From Thermotoga maritima MSB8 (GTDB lineage: Bacteria; Thermotogota; Thermotogae; Thermotogales; Thermotogaceae): 64,000 bases of DNA. Position numbers and translations under genes: made by a program. Every line of letters begins with the position of its first letter. Position 1 is the first letter of the stretch. The stretch covers positions 386,465-450,464 of the forward strand of contig NC_000853.1 in the NCBI RefSeq assembly GCF_000008545.1. Direction: 5' to 3'. The notes below the pieces were generated by a model, which did no database searches, was not told the origin of the DNA, and worked only from the letters and a program-made list of their open reading frames with translations. Positions 38,818 through 49,205 of this stretch are shown here, in pieces.

Positions 38818-39416
38818 CAGAGCCTGTTTCCATACGAATAGCGGGTATCAGCGGACAGGGAAACATACTGGCGGGTTTGATACTCGCGAAGGCTCTCGTT
38901 TATGAAGGTAAATGGGTTGTCCAAACGCAGTCTTACAGCGCTCAGGTGAGAGGAGATGTCAGTTACTGCGACGTGCTTTACGACGACTCACCGATAGACT
39001 ATCCAGAGAGTGAATATTTCGACATTGTGTGTATTCTTCATCAGAAAGCGATGGACGAGCTTTACAAGTCGGTGAAAGTAAACGGTGTGGTCATTCTCGA
39101 TCAAACTTTTGTGAAGAACGTTCCTGACTTCGTAAAGAGAATAACCCGAAAGATTCTGTTTGTACCCGCTACAGAAAGGGCCATTTCAGAATTCAAGACG
39201 GCTATGGTTTCTAACGTCATAATGGTGGGGGTACTTGCCAAAGTTTGTAACATAGTGAAGCTCGATTCTTTGAAAAGAGCACTGAAAGATCACGTGAGGA
39301 GGCCTCTGTGGGACATAAACTTGAAGGCTTTGGAGTTCGGCTACAACATGTTCGAAAAACAGTTCAAGATAAAAACAGAGAGGGTGTGGAAGAGGCTTGC
39401 AGCGGGATTCGAATAA
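38814..39416 (+). CDS. korC: 2-oxoacid:ferredoxin oxidoreductase, gamma subunit
   Basis: This is a 200-residue gamma domain of the 2-oxoacid:ferredoxin oxidoreductase family. The N-terminus IRIAGISGQGNILAGLILAKAL and QTQSYSAQVRGDVSYCDV (~40-57) are the conserved CoA-binding/interface signatures. It overlaps korB by 4 nt (ATGA). It ends 5 nt before the TTG proposed for dgkA. The subunit is non-catalytic by itself but completes the CoA site with alpha. Substrate (2-oxoglutarate versus branched or indolepyruvate) is not resolved. Confidence 0.88.
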   Translation: MTEPVSIRIAGISGQGNILAGLILAKALVYEGKWVVQTQSYSAQVRGDVSYCDVLYDDSPIDYPESEYFDIVCILHQKAMDELYKSVKVNGVVILDQTFVKNVPDFVKRITRKILFVPATERAISEFKTAMVSNVIMVGVLAKVCNIVKLDSLKRALKDHVRRPLWDINLKALEFGYNMFEKQFKIKTERVWKRLAAGFE

Positions 39417-39420
39417 TATT

Positions 39421-39879
39421 TTGAAGTCCTTCAAAAACGCCTTTGAAGGAATAGAAAATGCCTTAAAACTGGAAAGAAATCTCAAAATACATTTCTTCAT
39501 AGGGATCGTTGTGGCTATTTTTTCTCTCTTTTTGCCGTTGAGTGCGAATGATCTTTTGTGGATATACTTTGCCATATTCTCTGTCATTGGAGCGGAGCTT
39601 CTCAACACGGTGGTGGAAAAATTTCTCGATCTTTTCTTCAAGGAGTACAGTGAATCGGTAAAGCTCGTGAAAGATATAGCGGCCGGTGTGGTTCTCTGGT
39701 ATTCACTTTTTTCAGTGGTTGTGGGTATTTTGATACTGGGAAAAGCTCTTTTCTCCTGGGAACCTTCGTTTGCCAAGTTCTTCGTTTCTGGTGTTTTGAT
39801 ATTCTTTCCTGTAATCTCTTTTTCCATGAGGAGGTACAGAAATGACAGACAGGGTGATAAGAGTACTGGTAGTAGATGA
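39421..39879 (+). CDS. dgkA: Diacylglycerol/undecaprenol kinase family (DgkA)
   Basis: This is a ~152-residue integral membrane kinase with three helices and an N-terminal amphipathic helix (SFKNAFEGIENALKLERNLKIHFF). The active-site motif AELLNTVVEKFLDL (~60-73) and VKLVKDIAAGVVL (~82-94) are conserved. Gram-positive-type members phosphorylate undecaprenol, a cell-wall carrier lipid; this length and motif fit that class or diacylglycerol kinase. The start is uncertain: TTG at 39421 lacks a strong ribosome site and translation may depend on coupling; TTG at 39397 is the alternative. The last 38 nt overlap cheB. Confidence 0.85.
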   Translation: MKSFKNAFEGIENALKLERNLKIHFFIGIVVAIFSLFLPLSANDLLWIYFAIFSVIGAELLNTVVEKFLDLFFKEYSESVKLVKDIAAGVVLWYSLFSVVVGILILGKALFSWEPSFAKFFVSGVLIFFPVISFSMRRYRNDRQGDKSTGSR

Positions 39880-40876
39880 CTCGGCGTTCATGAGAATGGT
39901 ACTCAAGGACATCATAGATTCTCAGCCGGACATGAAAGTAGTGGGGTTCGCTAAAGACGGTTTGGAAGCCGTTGAAAAAGCTATAGAGCTCAAACCAGAC
40001 GTCATAACCATGGACATCGAAATGCCGAATCTGAACGGTATTGAAGCGCTGAAGCTCATCATGAAAAAAGCTCCCACACGAGTCATCATGGTGAGCAGTT
40101 TGACGGAAGAAGGTGCGGCGATCACAATAGAAGCTCTCAGAAACGGTGCGGTGGATTTCATCACCAAGCCACACGGTTCGATTTCTCTCACCTTCAGACA
40201 AGTTGCCCCGGAACTTCTGGAGAAAATCAGACAGGCAATGAACGTGGATCCACGCACTCTCCTCTTTAAGCCGAAGGTTTCACGGCTCACCATAACCAAA
40301 CCAGCTGTAAGTGGGAAAATCGTGGTTATAGGTTCCTCAACCGGAGGGCCCAGATCGCTCGATATGATCATCCCAAACCTTCCGAAAAACTTCCCAGCTC
40401 CAATAGTTGTGGTCCAGCACATGCCTCCTGGTTTCACAAAATCGCTCGCAATGAGGCTGGATAGCACCTCTGAACTCACCGTGAAAGAGGCCGAAGATGG
40501 AGAAGAGGTCAAGCCCGGTTTTGTTTATATCGCTCCCGGGGACTTTCACCTTGGTTTGAAGGCCCAGAACGGCAAGGTTTTTTTCTTCCTGGACAAGTCT
40601 GATAAAATAAACAACGTGAGGCCAGCGGTGGATTTCACCCTCGACAAAGCAGCGGAGATATACAAATCCAAAACGATAGCTGTGATTCTCACGGGTATGG
40701 GCAAAGATGGCACCAAGGGAGCATTCAAGGTCAAGTTTTACGGTGGAACGGTAATAGCCGAGGACAAAGAAACATGTGTCGTCTTTGGAATGCCCAAATC
40801 GGTGATCGAGGAAGGTTACGCTGATTACGTCCTTCCGGCCTATAAAATACCTGAGAAGCTGATAGAACTCGTATGA
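39842..40876 (+). CDS. cheB: Chemotaxis response regulator protein-glutamate methylesterase CheB
   Basis: This is a 344-residue chemotaxis enzyme that demethylates or deamidates receptor glutamates. The receiver domain has Asp58 in ITMDIEMPNLNG. The catalytic domain carries the nucleophile GSSTGGPR, the histidine region VVQHMPPGFT and the aspartate region LTGMGKDGTKGA. The GAGGTACAGAA upstream of ATG 39842 serves as ribosome site within dgkA. It is not next to cheA/cheW/cheR here. The receptor at 62119 has the methylation helices it would act on. The catalytic domain of the T. maritima CheB has been studied structurally. Confidence 0.96.
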   Translation: MTDRVIRVLVVDDSAFMRMVLKDIIDSQPDMKVVGFAKDGLEAVEKAIELKPDVITMDIEMPNLNGIEALKLIMKKAPTRVIMVSSLTEEGAAITIEALRNGAVDFITKPHGSISLTFRQVAPELLEKIRQAMNVDPRTLLFKPKVSRLTITKPAVSGKIVVIGSSTGGPRSLDMIIPNLPKNFPAPIVVVQHMPPGFTKSLAMRLDSTSELTVKEAEDGEEVKPGFVYIAPGDFHLGLKAQNGKVFFFLDKSDKINNVRPAVDFTLDKAAEIYKSKTIAVILTGMGKDGTKGAFKVKFYGGTVIAEDKETCVVFGMPKSVIEEGYADYVLPAYKIPEKLIELV

Positions 40877-40889
40877 AAGGATGAGGAGG

Positions 40890-41705
40890 ATGAAGAGAGG
40901 CTTCTTTTTGCTTTTTCTGGTTGTCTTTTTCGTGTACGGATTTTCATCCTACTTCCTGATTCATTACAAGGTCCAGAAGAACGACACCCTTTACAGTATT
41001 TCCCTCAACTTTGGGATTTCCCCCTCTCTCCTTCTTGACTGGAATCCCGGACTCGATCCTCACAGCCTCAGAGTGGGGCAGGAGATCGTAATTCCTCAGC
41101 CGCCTGGCTACCTTTACACAGTGAAAAAAGGAGATACCCTCGATGCTATTGCAAAAAGGTTCTTCACAACCGCTACTTTCATAAAGGAAGCGAATCAGCT
41201 TAAGTCTTACACCATATATGCGGGACAGAAGCTGTTCATACCTGAAAGTATCATTGGAAAGGCGTTCAACGACGAGAAATTTTTCATCTGGCCTGTTTAT
41301 GGTGTCATTTCCTCCGGTTTTGGCTGGAGGATTCACCCCATAACCGGGAAATATTCCTTTCACTCAGGAGTTGATATATCGGCACCGGAGGGTACACCCA
41401 TATTCGCCGCCGAAAGCGGAGTGGTGGAGTTTGCCGGGAAAAACGGTGGGTACGGCCTCATGATAAAAATAAAATCCGCTTCTTACGAACACATATACGG
41501 GCATCTTTCCCAAATAGATGTCTACGAGGGTCAGTACGTAAAGAAAGGTCAGATAATAGGAAGGGTGGGAAACACCGGCTTGAGTACAGGGCCTCACCTT
41601 CATTTCGAGGTTAGAGTGAATCAGAAAGCCGTGAATCCGATCAATTACCTGCCAAACCAGATCTGGGTGTTGAAAAAAGAGCTCATAGGAACTGGTGGAG
41701 AATGA
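40890..41705 (+). CDS. LysM-domain M23 family peptidoglycan endopeptidase
   Basis: This is a 271-residue exported cell-wall hydrolase or divisome activator. Residues 1-~22 (RGFFLLFLVVFFVYGFSSYF) are a signal or anchor helix. Two LysM peptidoglycan-binding repeats start at HYKVQKNDTLYSISLNFG and YTVKKGDTLDAIAKRF. The C-terminal LytM domain has all metal and catalytic residues: HSGVDISAPEGTPI (HxxxD), HIYGHLS and HLHFEVR. ATG 40890 is preferred to 40881 for distance from AAAGGA. It is 13 nt after cheB and overlaps the DUF523 gene by 4 nt. Confidence 0.92.
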   Translation: MKRGFFLLFLVVFFVYGFSSYFLIHYKVQKNDTLYSISLNFGISPSLLLDWNPGLDPHSLRVGQEIVIPQPPGYLYTVKKGDTLDAIAKRFFTTATFIKEANQLKSYTIYAGQKLFIPESIIGKAFNDEKFFIWPVYGVISSGFGWRIHPITGKYSFHSGVDISAPEGTPIFAAESGVVEFAGKNGGYGLMIKIKSASYEHIYGHLSQIDVYEGQYVKKGQIIGRVGNTGLSTGPHLHFEVRVNQKAVNPINYLPNQIWVLKKELIGTGGE

Positions 41706-42151
41706 AGATCCTGGTAAGCGCGTGTCTTCTGGGACTTCCCACAAGATACGACGGGCGTTCGGTGGCAGATGAAAGAGTTCTTTCGCTGCTGAAAAGGCAC
41801 GATCTGATACCTGTTTGTCCCGAGCAACTTGGTGGTCTTCCAACCCCAAGGCCCCGGTGTGAGATTTATGGAGGCTGTGGATGGACCGGGAAGGAAAGAG
41901 TTCTCGATGAGTTTGGAAGCGACAGAACTGAGAATTTTTTAAGAGGCGCGGAAACCACCCTCAAGGTTGCTCGCCTTCTGAAAGTGGATCTCGCCATTCT
42001 GAAATCTAAAAGTCCCTCCTGTGGAAAAAGATTTGTCTACGATGGAAGTTTTTCCGGAAGATTGGTTCCGGGAAAGGGAGTTACCGCTTTCGTTCTGGAA
42101 AGAAACGGTGTGGAGGTACTGGACGAAACAGAGATACCAGGTGATTTGTGA
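41702..42151 (+). CDS. DUF523 family protein
   Basis: This is a 149-residue cytosolic protein starting MKILVSACLLGLPTRYDG, the DUF523 signature, with conserved CPEQLGGLPTPRPRCEI (~40-56) and KSKSPSCGKRFVYDGSF (~105-121). Four conserved cysteines suggest metal or Fe-S binding. In some bacteria the domain is linked to 2-thiouracil breakdown (general knowledge), but the function here is not established. It ends the run of overlapping genes that began at 37511, ahead of a terminator. Confidence 0.85.
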   Translation: MKILVSACLLGLPTRYDGRSVADERVLSLLKRHDLIPVCPEQLGGLPTPRPRCEIYGGCGWTGKERVLDEFGSDRTENFLRGAETTLKVARLLKVDLAILKSKSPSCGKRFVYDGSFSGRLVPGKGVTAFVLERNGVEVLDETEIPGDL

Positions 42152-42208
42152 ATAACGATGATTCTACTTGATGTGAAATGATCCCATAAAAATATTCTCC
42201 TTTAACCC

Positions 42209-42236
42209 GAGGAAACTTTTGTTTCCTCTTTTTTTC
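42209..42236 (+). terminator. Terminator before the inositol cluster
   Basis: GAGGAAAC pairs with GTTTCCTC around TTTT, followed by TTTTTTTC. Confidence 0.88.
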
Positions 42237-42264
42237 TAATTTTTCTTATAGTTGACAAATTGAT

Positions 42265-42296
42265 TATAATGTGGTTGGTTAGTTAACGATAACAAA
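42265..42296 (+). promoter_or_regulatory. iolR promoter -10 and candidate IolR operator
   Basis: A perfect TATAAT (42265-42270) is followed by an imperfect inverted repeat TTAGTTA-ACGA-TAACAAA (42279-42296; 6 of 7 arm positions match), at about the transcription start and 17 nt before the iolR ATG. The -35 is weak (TTTCTT at 42242). Autoregulation by the ROK protein is inferred. Confidence 0.55.
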
Positions 42297-42312
42297 CGAA
42301 AGGAATGGAAAA

Positions 42313-43464
42313 ATGCTGAATGAAATGGAAAAGACAGTTCTTCAAATGATAATGGCTGGAAGCGACATTTCAAGGGTGGATATCAGCAGAGCTCTTGGGA
42401 TAAGTAAGCCAGTGGTGTCTAAGGCTGTGAACAGGCTTATAGAACTGGGTTTCGTCAAAGAAGCGGGAAGGAAAGAAAGTTCTTCCAAAGGTGGAAGAAA
42501 GCCCGTTTTGCTTTCTTTTGTTCCGGAGAGCAGATACGTCATAGGTGTGGATATCGGCGGCACGAAAATCGACGCTGTGCTCACCGATCTGGTTGGAAAT
42601 GTTTTGAACAAGGAGCACATACTTTTACCCTCAAACCTGGACAAGAGGAAGTTGCTTGAATTGATAAAAAAGGTGATCCATCCATTTCTTGTCTATGAGA
42701 GGATTCTTGGAATAGGAATTGGAATACCGGGCACTGTCGATGAAGATCATCTTGTAAAGCGTATTCCGGCTTTCGATGTCACAGATTGGGATCTAAAAGA
42801 GGAGCTGGAGAAAACTTTTGGATATCCCGTTTTTGTCGAAAATAACGCGAATCTGGATGCTTTCGCGGAGGCAAAGATAGGAGCTGGACGAGGATTCAGG
42901 TGTGTCTTGCTCATTTCTGTCGGCTGGGGAATTGGATCGGGAATTGTTTACGATGGAAAGATCTTCAGGGGGGCGAGGGGGAAAGCAGGGGAGTTCGGGC
43001 ACATTGTTACGGACTGGTCAAAGGAAAAGGAGATAGTACTCGAAAAGGGTTTTGGACATCTGGAAGAGTGGTTCTCTGGTTTTTCTATGAGTAAAAGATT
43101 TGGAAAAAGTCCTGAATGGGTATTTGAAAAACGCCACAACGAGATAAAAAAGAACCTGGAACACTTTGGAGTCGCTGTCGCGAATGCGATTGTACTTTTC
43201 GATCCAGACGTTGTCATCATAAAAGGAGGAATAGGACTCCATCAATTTGAAAAAATCTCGGCTGTAGTGAGGTCGGTTGTCTCAAAGATCGTTCCCGAGG
43301 ATATATTGAAGGATGTTGAGATCAGAAAAGGAGAAATCGAGGAATACGGAGTTGCGATCGGTGGGGCTCTTTTTGTGATTGAAAATATCCTGGGGTTAAA
43401 AGGAGGGGGAAAGTATGAGGGCTGTCAGGCTTCACGCGAAGTGGGATCCAAGGCCGGAGTTTAA
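42313..43464 (+). CDS. iolR: ROK-family regulator of inositol catabolism (IolR)
   Basis: This is a 383-residue repressor. Residues ~8-65 are a winged HTH (RVDISRALGISKPVVSKAVNRLIELGFV). The ROK sugar domain starts with an intact phosphate motif GVDIGGTKIDAVLTD (~78), unlike treR. The ROK zinc motif is not evident; the region GAGRGFRCVLLISVGWGIGSGIV matches the sugar site. It heads the iol gene cluster. Its last 50 nt overlap iolM, so the tail after LGLKGGGK may be non-essential. The T. maritima orthologue has been assigned IolR by comparative genomics. Confidence 0.9.
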   Translation: MLNEMEKTVLQMIMAGSDISRVDISRALGISKPVVSKAVNRLIELGFVKEAGRKESSSKGGRKPVLLSFVPESRYVIGVDIGGTKIDAVLTDLVGNVLNKEHILLPSNLDKRKLLELIKKVIHPFLVYERILGIGIGIPGTVDEDHLVKRIPAFDVTDWDLKEELEKTFGYPVFVENNANLDAFAEAKIGAGRGFRCVLLISVGWGIGSGIVYDGKIFRGARGKAGEFGHIVTDWSKEKEIVLEKGFGHLEEWFSGFSMSKRFGKSPEWVFEKRHNEIKKNLEHFGVAVANAIVLFDPDVVIIKGGIGLHQFEKISAVVRSVVSKIVPEDILKDVEIRKGEIEEYGVAIGGALFVIENILGLKGGGKYEGCQASREVGSKAGV

Positions 43465-44602
43465 GCTCGGTCCAAAAGACATTGAGGGGAAACTCACCTG
43501 GCTCGGTAGCAAGGTTTGGAGATATCCGGAAGTGAGGGTGGAAGAGGTACCAGAACCAAGAATCGAAAAACCCACGGAAATCATAATCAAGGTGAAAGCC
43601 TGTGGAATCTGTGGAAGTGATGTCCATATGGCTCAAACTGATGAAGAAGGTTACATTCTCTACCCAGGTCTCACCGGTTTTCCTGTCACTTTGGGTCACG
43701 AGTTCTCGGGAGTTGTGGTTGAAGCGGGACCGGAAGCCATAAATAGAAGAACAAACAAAAGATTCGAAATTGGGGAACCTGTCTGTGCGGAAGAGATGCT
43801 CTGGTGTGGCCATTGCAGACCGTGTGCGGAAGGATTTCCTAACCACTGCGAAAATCTCAACGAACTTGGGTTCAATGTGGATGGAGCGTTTGCGGAGTAT
43901 GTAAAAGTGGACGCAAAGTATGCGTGGAGTCTCAGAGAACTTGAAGGAGTGTACGAAGGTGACAGACTATTCCTCGCAGGAAGTCTTGTGGAGCCCACAT
44001 CTGTTGCTTACAACGCTGTGATCGTAAGAGGTGGGGGTATCAGACCGGGCGACAACGTGGTGATTCTGGGAGGAGGTCCTATTGGGCTCGCGGCCGTTGC
44101 GATCCTGAAACACGCTGGTGCTTCAAAGGTGATTCTTTCTGAACCTTCGGAGGTTCGGAGAAATCTGGCAAAAGAACTCGGAGCGGATCACGTGATAGAC
44201 CCCACCAAAGAGAATTTTGTTGAGGCGGTTCTCGATTACACCAACGGCCTTGGAGCAAAACTCTTTCTTGAGGCTACTGGAGTTCCTCAGCTCGTCTGGC
44301 CTCAGATAGAAGAGGTGATCTGGAGGGCTCGCGGTATCAATGCCACAGTGGCGATCGTAGCGCGGGCCGATGCAAAAATACCTCTCACCGGTGAGGTTTT
44401 CCAAGTGAGGAGAGCTCAGATTGTGGGATCTCAAGGACATTCGGGACACGGGACATTTCCACGTGTGATCAGCCTGATGGCATCCGGCATGGATATGACG
44501 AAGATCATATCCAAAACGGTTTCAATGGAGGAGATACCTGAATACATAAAGAGACTTCAGACTGACAAATCTTTGGTGAAGGTTACCATGCTGAACGAGT
44601 GA
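43415..44602 (+). CDS. iolM: 2-keto-myo-inositol dehydrogenase IolM (Zn-dependent MDR family)
   Basis: This is a 395-residue NAD-dependent dehydrogenase of the medium-chain (alcohol dehydrogenase) family. The catalytic zinc site comprises CGICGSDVH and GHEFSG. The structural zinc lobe is CGHCRPCAEGFPNHC, and the NAD fold is VVILGGGPIGLAAVAIL (~210). The orthologous T. maritima enzyme oxidises 2-keto-myo-inositol, the second step of the variant inositol route, to a product not then identified. AGGAGGGGG lies 5 nt before the ATG. A ~45-residue N-terminal lead precedes the fold. Confidence 0.93.
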   Translation: MRAVRLHAKWDPRPEFKLGPKDIEGKLTWLGSKVWRYPEVRVEEVPEPRIEKPTEIIIKVKACGICGSDVHMAQTDEEGYILYPGLTGFPVTLGHEFSGVVVEAGPEAINRRTNKRFEIGEPVCAEEMLWCGHCRPCAEGFPNHCENLNELGFNVDGAFAEYVKVDAKYAWSLRELEGVYEGDRLFLAGSLVEPTSVAYNAVIVRGGGIRPGDNVVILGGGPIGLAAVAILKHAGASKVILSEPSEVRRNLAKELGADHVIDPTKENFVEAVLDYTNGLGAKLFLEATGVPQLVWPQIEEVIWRARGINATVAIVARADAKIPLTGEVFQVRRAQIVGSQGHSGHGTFPRVISLMASGMDMTKIISKTVSMEEIPEYIKRLQTDKSLVKVTMLNE

Positions 44603-44612
44603 GGTGAGATAT

Positions 44613-45584
44613 ATGGGTAAATGGCAGATTCCTCCTGAAGGAGGACACATGGAAAGGCCAACCGGGGTGTATTTTCAGACGATGACGATGAAGCAAATAA
44701 GGGAAAGACTCAAACAGTGCGATCTCATCATAATCCCTGTGGGGAGCACGGAGAACCACGGCCCGAACGCACCAACAGGGGAGGATACCTTTCTTGTCAC
44801 AAGAATGGCCGAGCAGGTCGCGCTGAAGACAGGCTGTACTGTTGCCGAGCCGATCTGGTACGGTTACCATCCTTACCATCATATAGGAATGCCAGGAACA
44901 GTTCCGGTGAAGGACGAGGCGTTCATAGATTATCTGGTGAGTGTCATAGCAGGATTCTGGAACACCGGTTTCAGAAAACAGATACTCCTCAACGGCCACG
45001 GCCAGGAGTTCGTGATTCCTATAGCAATACACAAATTCGCTAAAATTTTCCAGGTTCCCGCCATAATCATCAATCTGAACTGGTACCACGCTATACAGGA
45101 CAAATTCAAGACGAAGGAAGAAGGAGGACCGTACGAAACACCGTTCATTCACGCGGACGAGGTGGAAACATCCTGGAGTCTTGCTCTTTTCCCGGAGTTC
45201 ATGCATCAGGAGTGGGCTGTGGACACCGAACCAAAGGGTTTCCTTCCGGAAGGACACATCGACAAAGCGGGAAATCTTCTTCACAGACCGATTGCCTGGT
45301 ATGGACACGTTGGAGGTGGACCGATAGAGGTCGTGGCGTACCCCGAGGGAGTTGTAGGAAAGGCTACTCTGGCTTCTGCGGAAAAAGCTAAGGAAGGGGT
45401 AGAAGCTCTCCTTGATTACCTGGAAAAACTCGTGAGAGACATAATGGAAAGGTTCCCGGCGGGGAAACTGCCACCCGCTGAGATGCTTTCCCAGAGGCCG
45501 AAAGAGGAGCTCGAAGCGCTCACAAAAGAACCCCTCACAGAAGGCTGGAGAAACCTCTACACCGCTGGAAACCTCTGGGGATGA
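44613..45584 (+). CDS. iolN: Creatininase-family hydrolase IolN
   Basis: This is a 323-residue metallo-hydrolase of the creatininase/formamide hydrolase family. Metal ligands lie in VGSTENHGPNAPTGEDTFLV (E, H and D) and HPYHHIGMPGTV; NGHGQEF follows. In the T. maritima pathway this enzyme hydrolyses the IolM product to 5-keto-L-gluconate, a ring opening unlike the IolD/IolE route of Bacillus. The ATG at 44613 has GAGGTGA upstream; a GTG at 44604 is within that site. It is 10 nt after iolM. Confidence 0.92.
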   Translation: MGKWQIPPEGGHMERPTGVYFQTMTMKQIRERLKQCDLIIIPVGSTENHGPNAPTGEDTFLVTRMAEQVALKTGCTVAEPIWYGYHPYHHIGMPGTVPVKDEAFIDYLVSVIAGFWNTGFRKQILLNGHGQEFVIPIAIHKFAKIFQVPAIIINLNWYHAIQDKFKTKEEGGPYETPFIHADEVETSWSLALFPEFMHQEWAVDTEPKGFLPEGHIDKAGNLLHRPIAWYGHVGGGPIEVVAYPEGVVGKATLASAEKAKEGVEALLDYLEKLVRDIMERFPAGKLPPAEMLSQRPKEELEALTKEPLTEGWRNLYTAGNLWG

Positions 45585-45588
45585 GAGC

Positions 45589-46589
45589 GTGAGAATAGGT
45601 GTTATAGGCCTTGGAAGGATTGGAACGATACACGCCGAGAATTTGAAGATGATCGATGATGCGATTCTCTATGCGATATCTGATGTCAGAGAAGATCGTT
45701 TGAGAGAAATGAAGGAAAAGCTCGGTGTGGAAAAGGCCTACAAGGATCCACACGAACTGATCGAAGATCCGAACGTGGACGCGGTCCTCGTGTGCTCCAG
45801 CACGAATACCCACTCCGAACTTGTGATTGCCTGTGCAAAAGCGAAAAAGCATGTCTTCTGTGAGAAACCCCTCTCACTGAATCTTGCGGATGTGGACAGG
45901 ATGATCGAAGAGACGAAAAAAGCAGATGTGATTCTCTTCACTGGTTTCAACAGACGTTTCGACAGGAACTTCAAAAAATTGAAGGAAGCTGTGGAAAACG
46001 GTACAATAGGAAAACCTCATGTTCTAAGGATCACGAGCCGTGACCCCGCACCACCACCTCTAGACTACATACGGGTTTCTGGCGGAATCTTTCTCGACAT
46101 GACAATACACGATTTTGACATGGCGAGGTACATCATGGGAGAAGAAGTGGAAGAAGTTTTTGCCGATGGATCTGTCCTTGTGGATGAAGAGATAGGAAAG
46201 GCCGGGGATGTAGATACGGCTGTGGTTGTTCTGCGTTTCAAAAGTGGGGCTCTCGGTGTGATAGACAACTCCAGAAGAGCCGTGTACGGTTACGATCAAA
46301 GAATAGAAGTTTTTGGTTCGAAGGGAAGGATTTTTGCGGACAACGTCAGAGAAACAACGGTGGTTCTCACAGATGAGCAGGGGGACCGCGGTTCAAGGTA
46401 TCTCTACTTCTTTTTAGAGCGGTACAGAGACTCGTATCTGGAGGAGTTAAAAACGTTCATAAAGAATGTGAAGAGCGGCGAACCTCCAGCTGTAAGTGGC
46501 GAAGACGGGAAAATGGCTCTTCTTCTTGGATACGCTGCGAAGAAGTCCCTGGAGGAAAAAAGGTCTGTGAAGCTGGAAGAGGTGATTGG

Positions 46590-46593
<4 letters not shown>
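45589..46593 (+). CDS. iolG: myo-Inositol 2-dehydrogenase IolG
   Basis: This is a 334-residue Gfo/Idh/MocA-family NAD-dependent dehydrogenase that starts the pathway by oxidising myo-inositol to 2-keto-myo-inositol. The N-terminal Rossmann motif is GVIGLGRIGTIHAENL, the EKPLSLN lysine is at ~95, and the catalytic D-x3-H region MTIHDFDMARYIMG is at ~170. GTG at 45589 is the start, 4 nt after the iolN stop. It overlaps the kinase gene by 4 nt. The two minus-strand genes at 56594 and 57574 belong to the same superfamily but are not close paralogues by eye. Confidence 0.93.
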
Positions 46594-48231
<1,638 letters not shown>

Positions 48232-48247
48232 CATTATCTGGGGCATC

Positions 48248-48276
48248 TTGATTAATATTGAGAATAATGATAAACT
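48248..48276 (+). promoter_or_regulatory. Promoter of the FTR1 permease with a Fur-box-like element
   Basis: TTGATT (48248-48253) and TAAACT (48271-48276) are 17 nt apart. TGAGAATAATGATAA (48259-48273) fits the 7-1-7 Fur motif (TGATAAT-N-ATTATCA) with three mismatches and would cover the -10. Iron control is inferred from the motif and the gene product. Confidence 0.45.
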
Positions 48277-48324
48277 AATTGATGCTAGTCATTCCTGAAA
48301 AATCCAGAGAAGGAGGTAGAAACT

Positions 48325-49146
48325 GTGCATCTCGGTGCTCTTTTGATAACATTCAGAGAAGCTCTGGAAGCCAGTGTGATCATTGCAGTGATCCTCGCCT
48401 ATTTGAAAAGAACCGGAAGAGAAACTCAGAAAAGAGAAGTTTGGTTGGGAATGTTTTTTTCTATCTTTGCAAGTCTTGTTCTTGGAGCGATCGTTATCTG
48501 GTTCTATGGAGGTATTGAAGAAAAGGAACTTTTTGAGAGTGTAGCTTCGTACGTTGCAGTGGTGGTGCTTACAAGCATGATCTATTGGATGGCCACGAAG
48601 GGAAAAAGTATCAAGTCAGAGATAGAACGAAAAGTCAGTAAGGTTATCAGCAGATGGGCATTGATTGGTTTTGTTTTCGTTGTTGTGTTCAGGGAAGGCT
48701 TTGAGACAGTATTGTTCGTTACACCTTTCATGACGCAGAATCTTGCTGGAACTGTTGTGGGAATTGTCCTGGGATTGATATTTGCCGGAGCGATTGCTTA
48801 TACCCTTTACGTTGTGGGAGTAAAGATCAACCTAAGAAGGTTCTTCTATTACAGCTCCATTCTGTTGATTTTCGTCGCTGCTGGGCTTGTTGGTTACGGA
48901 ACACATGAATTCATAGAGTGGTCTGAAGAAAAAGGGTTCGATCTTGGCTTTTTTGAAAAAGAAGCTTATAACTTAGGAATCCCCGAAAGCAGTGTGTGGC
49001 ATCACAAAGGATTGATAGGTTCCATTCTTATGGTTCTATTCGGTTATTCCGTGAAAATGGAATGGGGGAGAGTGCTTGTACAATTCGGCTATCTTGTTTT
49101 GGCTCTTATTCTGATCACTCGAGCGTACAAAAGAAAAGAAATTTGA
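48325..49146 (+). CDS. FTR1-family high-affinity iron permease
   Basis: This is a 273-residue membrane protein with ~7 helices and the two REXXE metal-binding motifs of the OFeT/FTR1 family: FREALEASVI (~residue 10) and FREGFETVLF (~residue 127). It should bring iron across the inner membrane. Bacterial relatives (EfeU) partner a periplasmic EfeO and peroxidase EfeB, neither of which is present. GTG at 48325 follows AAGGAGG. It sits between the iol and ino operons although iron has no obvious link with inositol, other than that inositol phosphates chelate iron (inference). It has its own promoter. Confidence 0.88.
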   Translation: MHLGALLITFREALEASVIIAVILAYLKRTGRETQKREVWLGMFFSIFASLVLGAIVIWFYGGIEEKELFESVASYVAVVVLTSMIYWMATKGKSIKSEIERKVSKVISRWALIGFVFVVVFREGFETVLFVTPFMTQNLAGTVVGIVLGLIFAGAIAYTLYVVGVKINLRRFFYYSSILLIFVAAGLVGYGTHEFIEWSEEKGFDLGFFEKEAYNLGIPESSVWHHKGLIGSILMVLFGYSVKMEWGRVLVQFGYLVLALILITRAYKRKEI

Positions 49147-49172
49147 TATTTTTTAATGAAAATGAATATAAT
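49143..49172 (+). promoter_or_regulatory. Promoter of the inoEFGK operon
   Basis: TTGATA (49143-49148) and TATAAT (49167-49172) are 18 nt apart, ~33 nt before the inoE start. The -35 overlaps the stop of the iron permease gene. Confidence 0.7.
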
Positions 49173-49205
49173 GTGATAAAATAAATAAAAATGGGGGGTG
49201 AGATT

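Noticed and set aside
42252-42270. TTGACA at 42252 as the -35 for TATAAT at 42265
   Set aside because: The spacer would be only 7 nt; if the TATAAT is the -10, its -35 must be the weak TTTCTT ~17 nt upstream.
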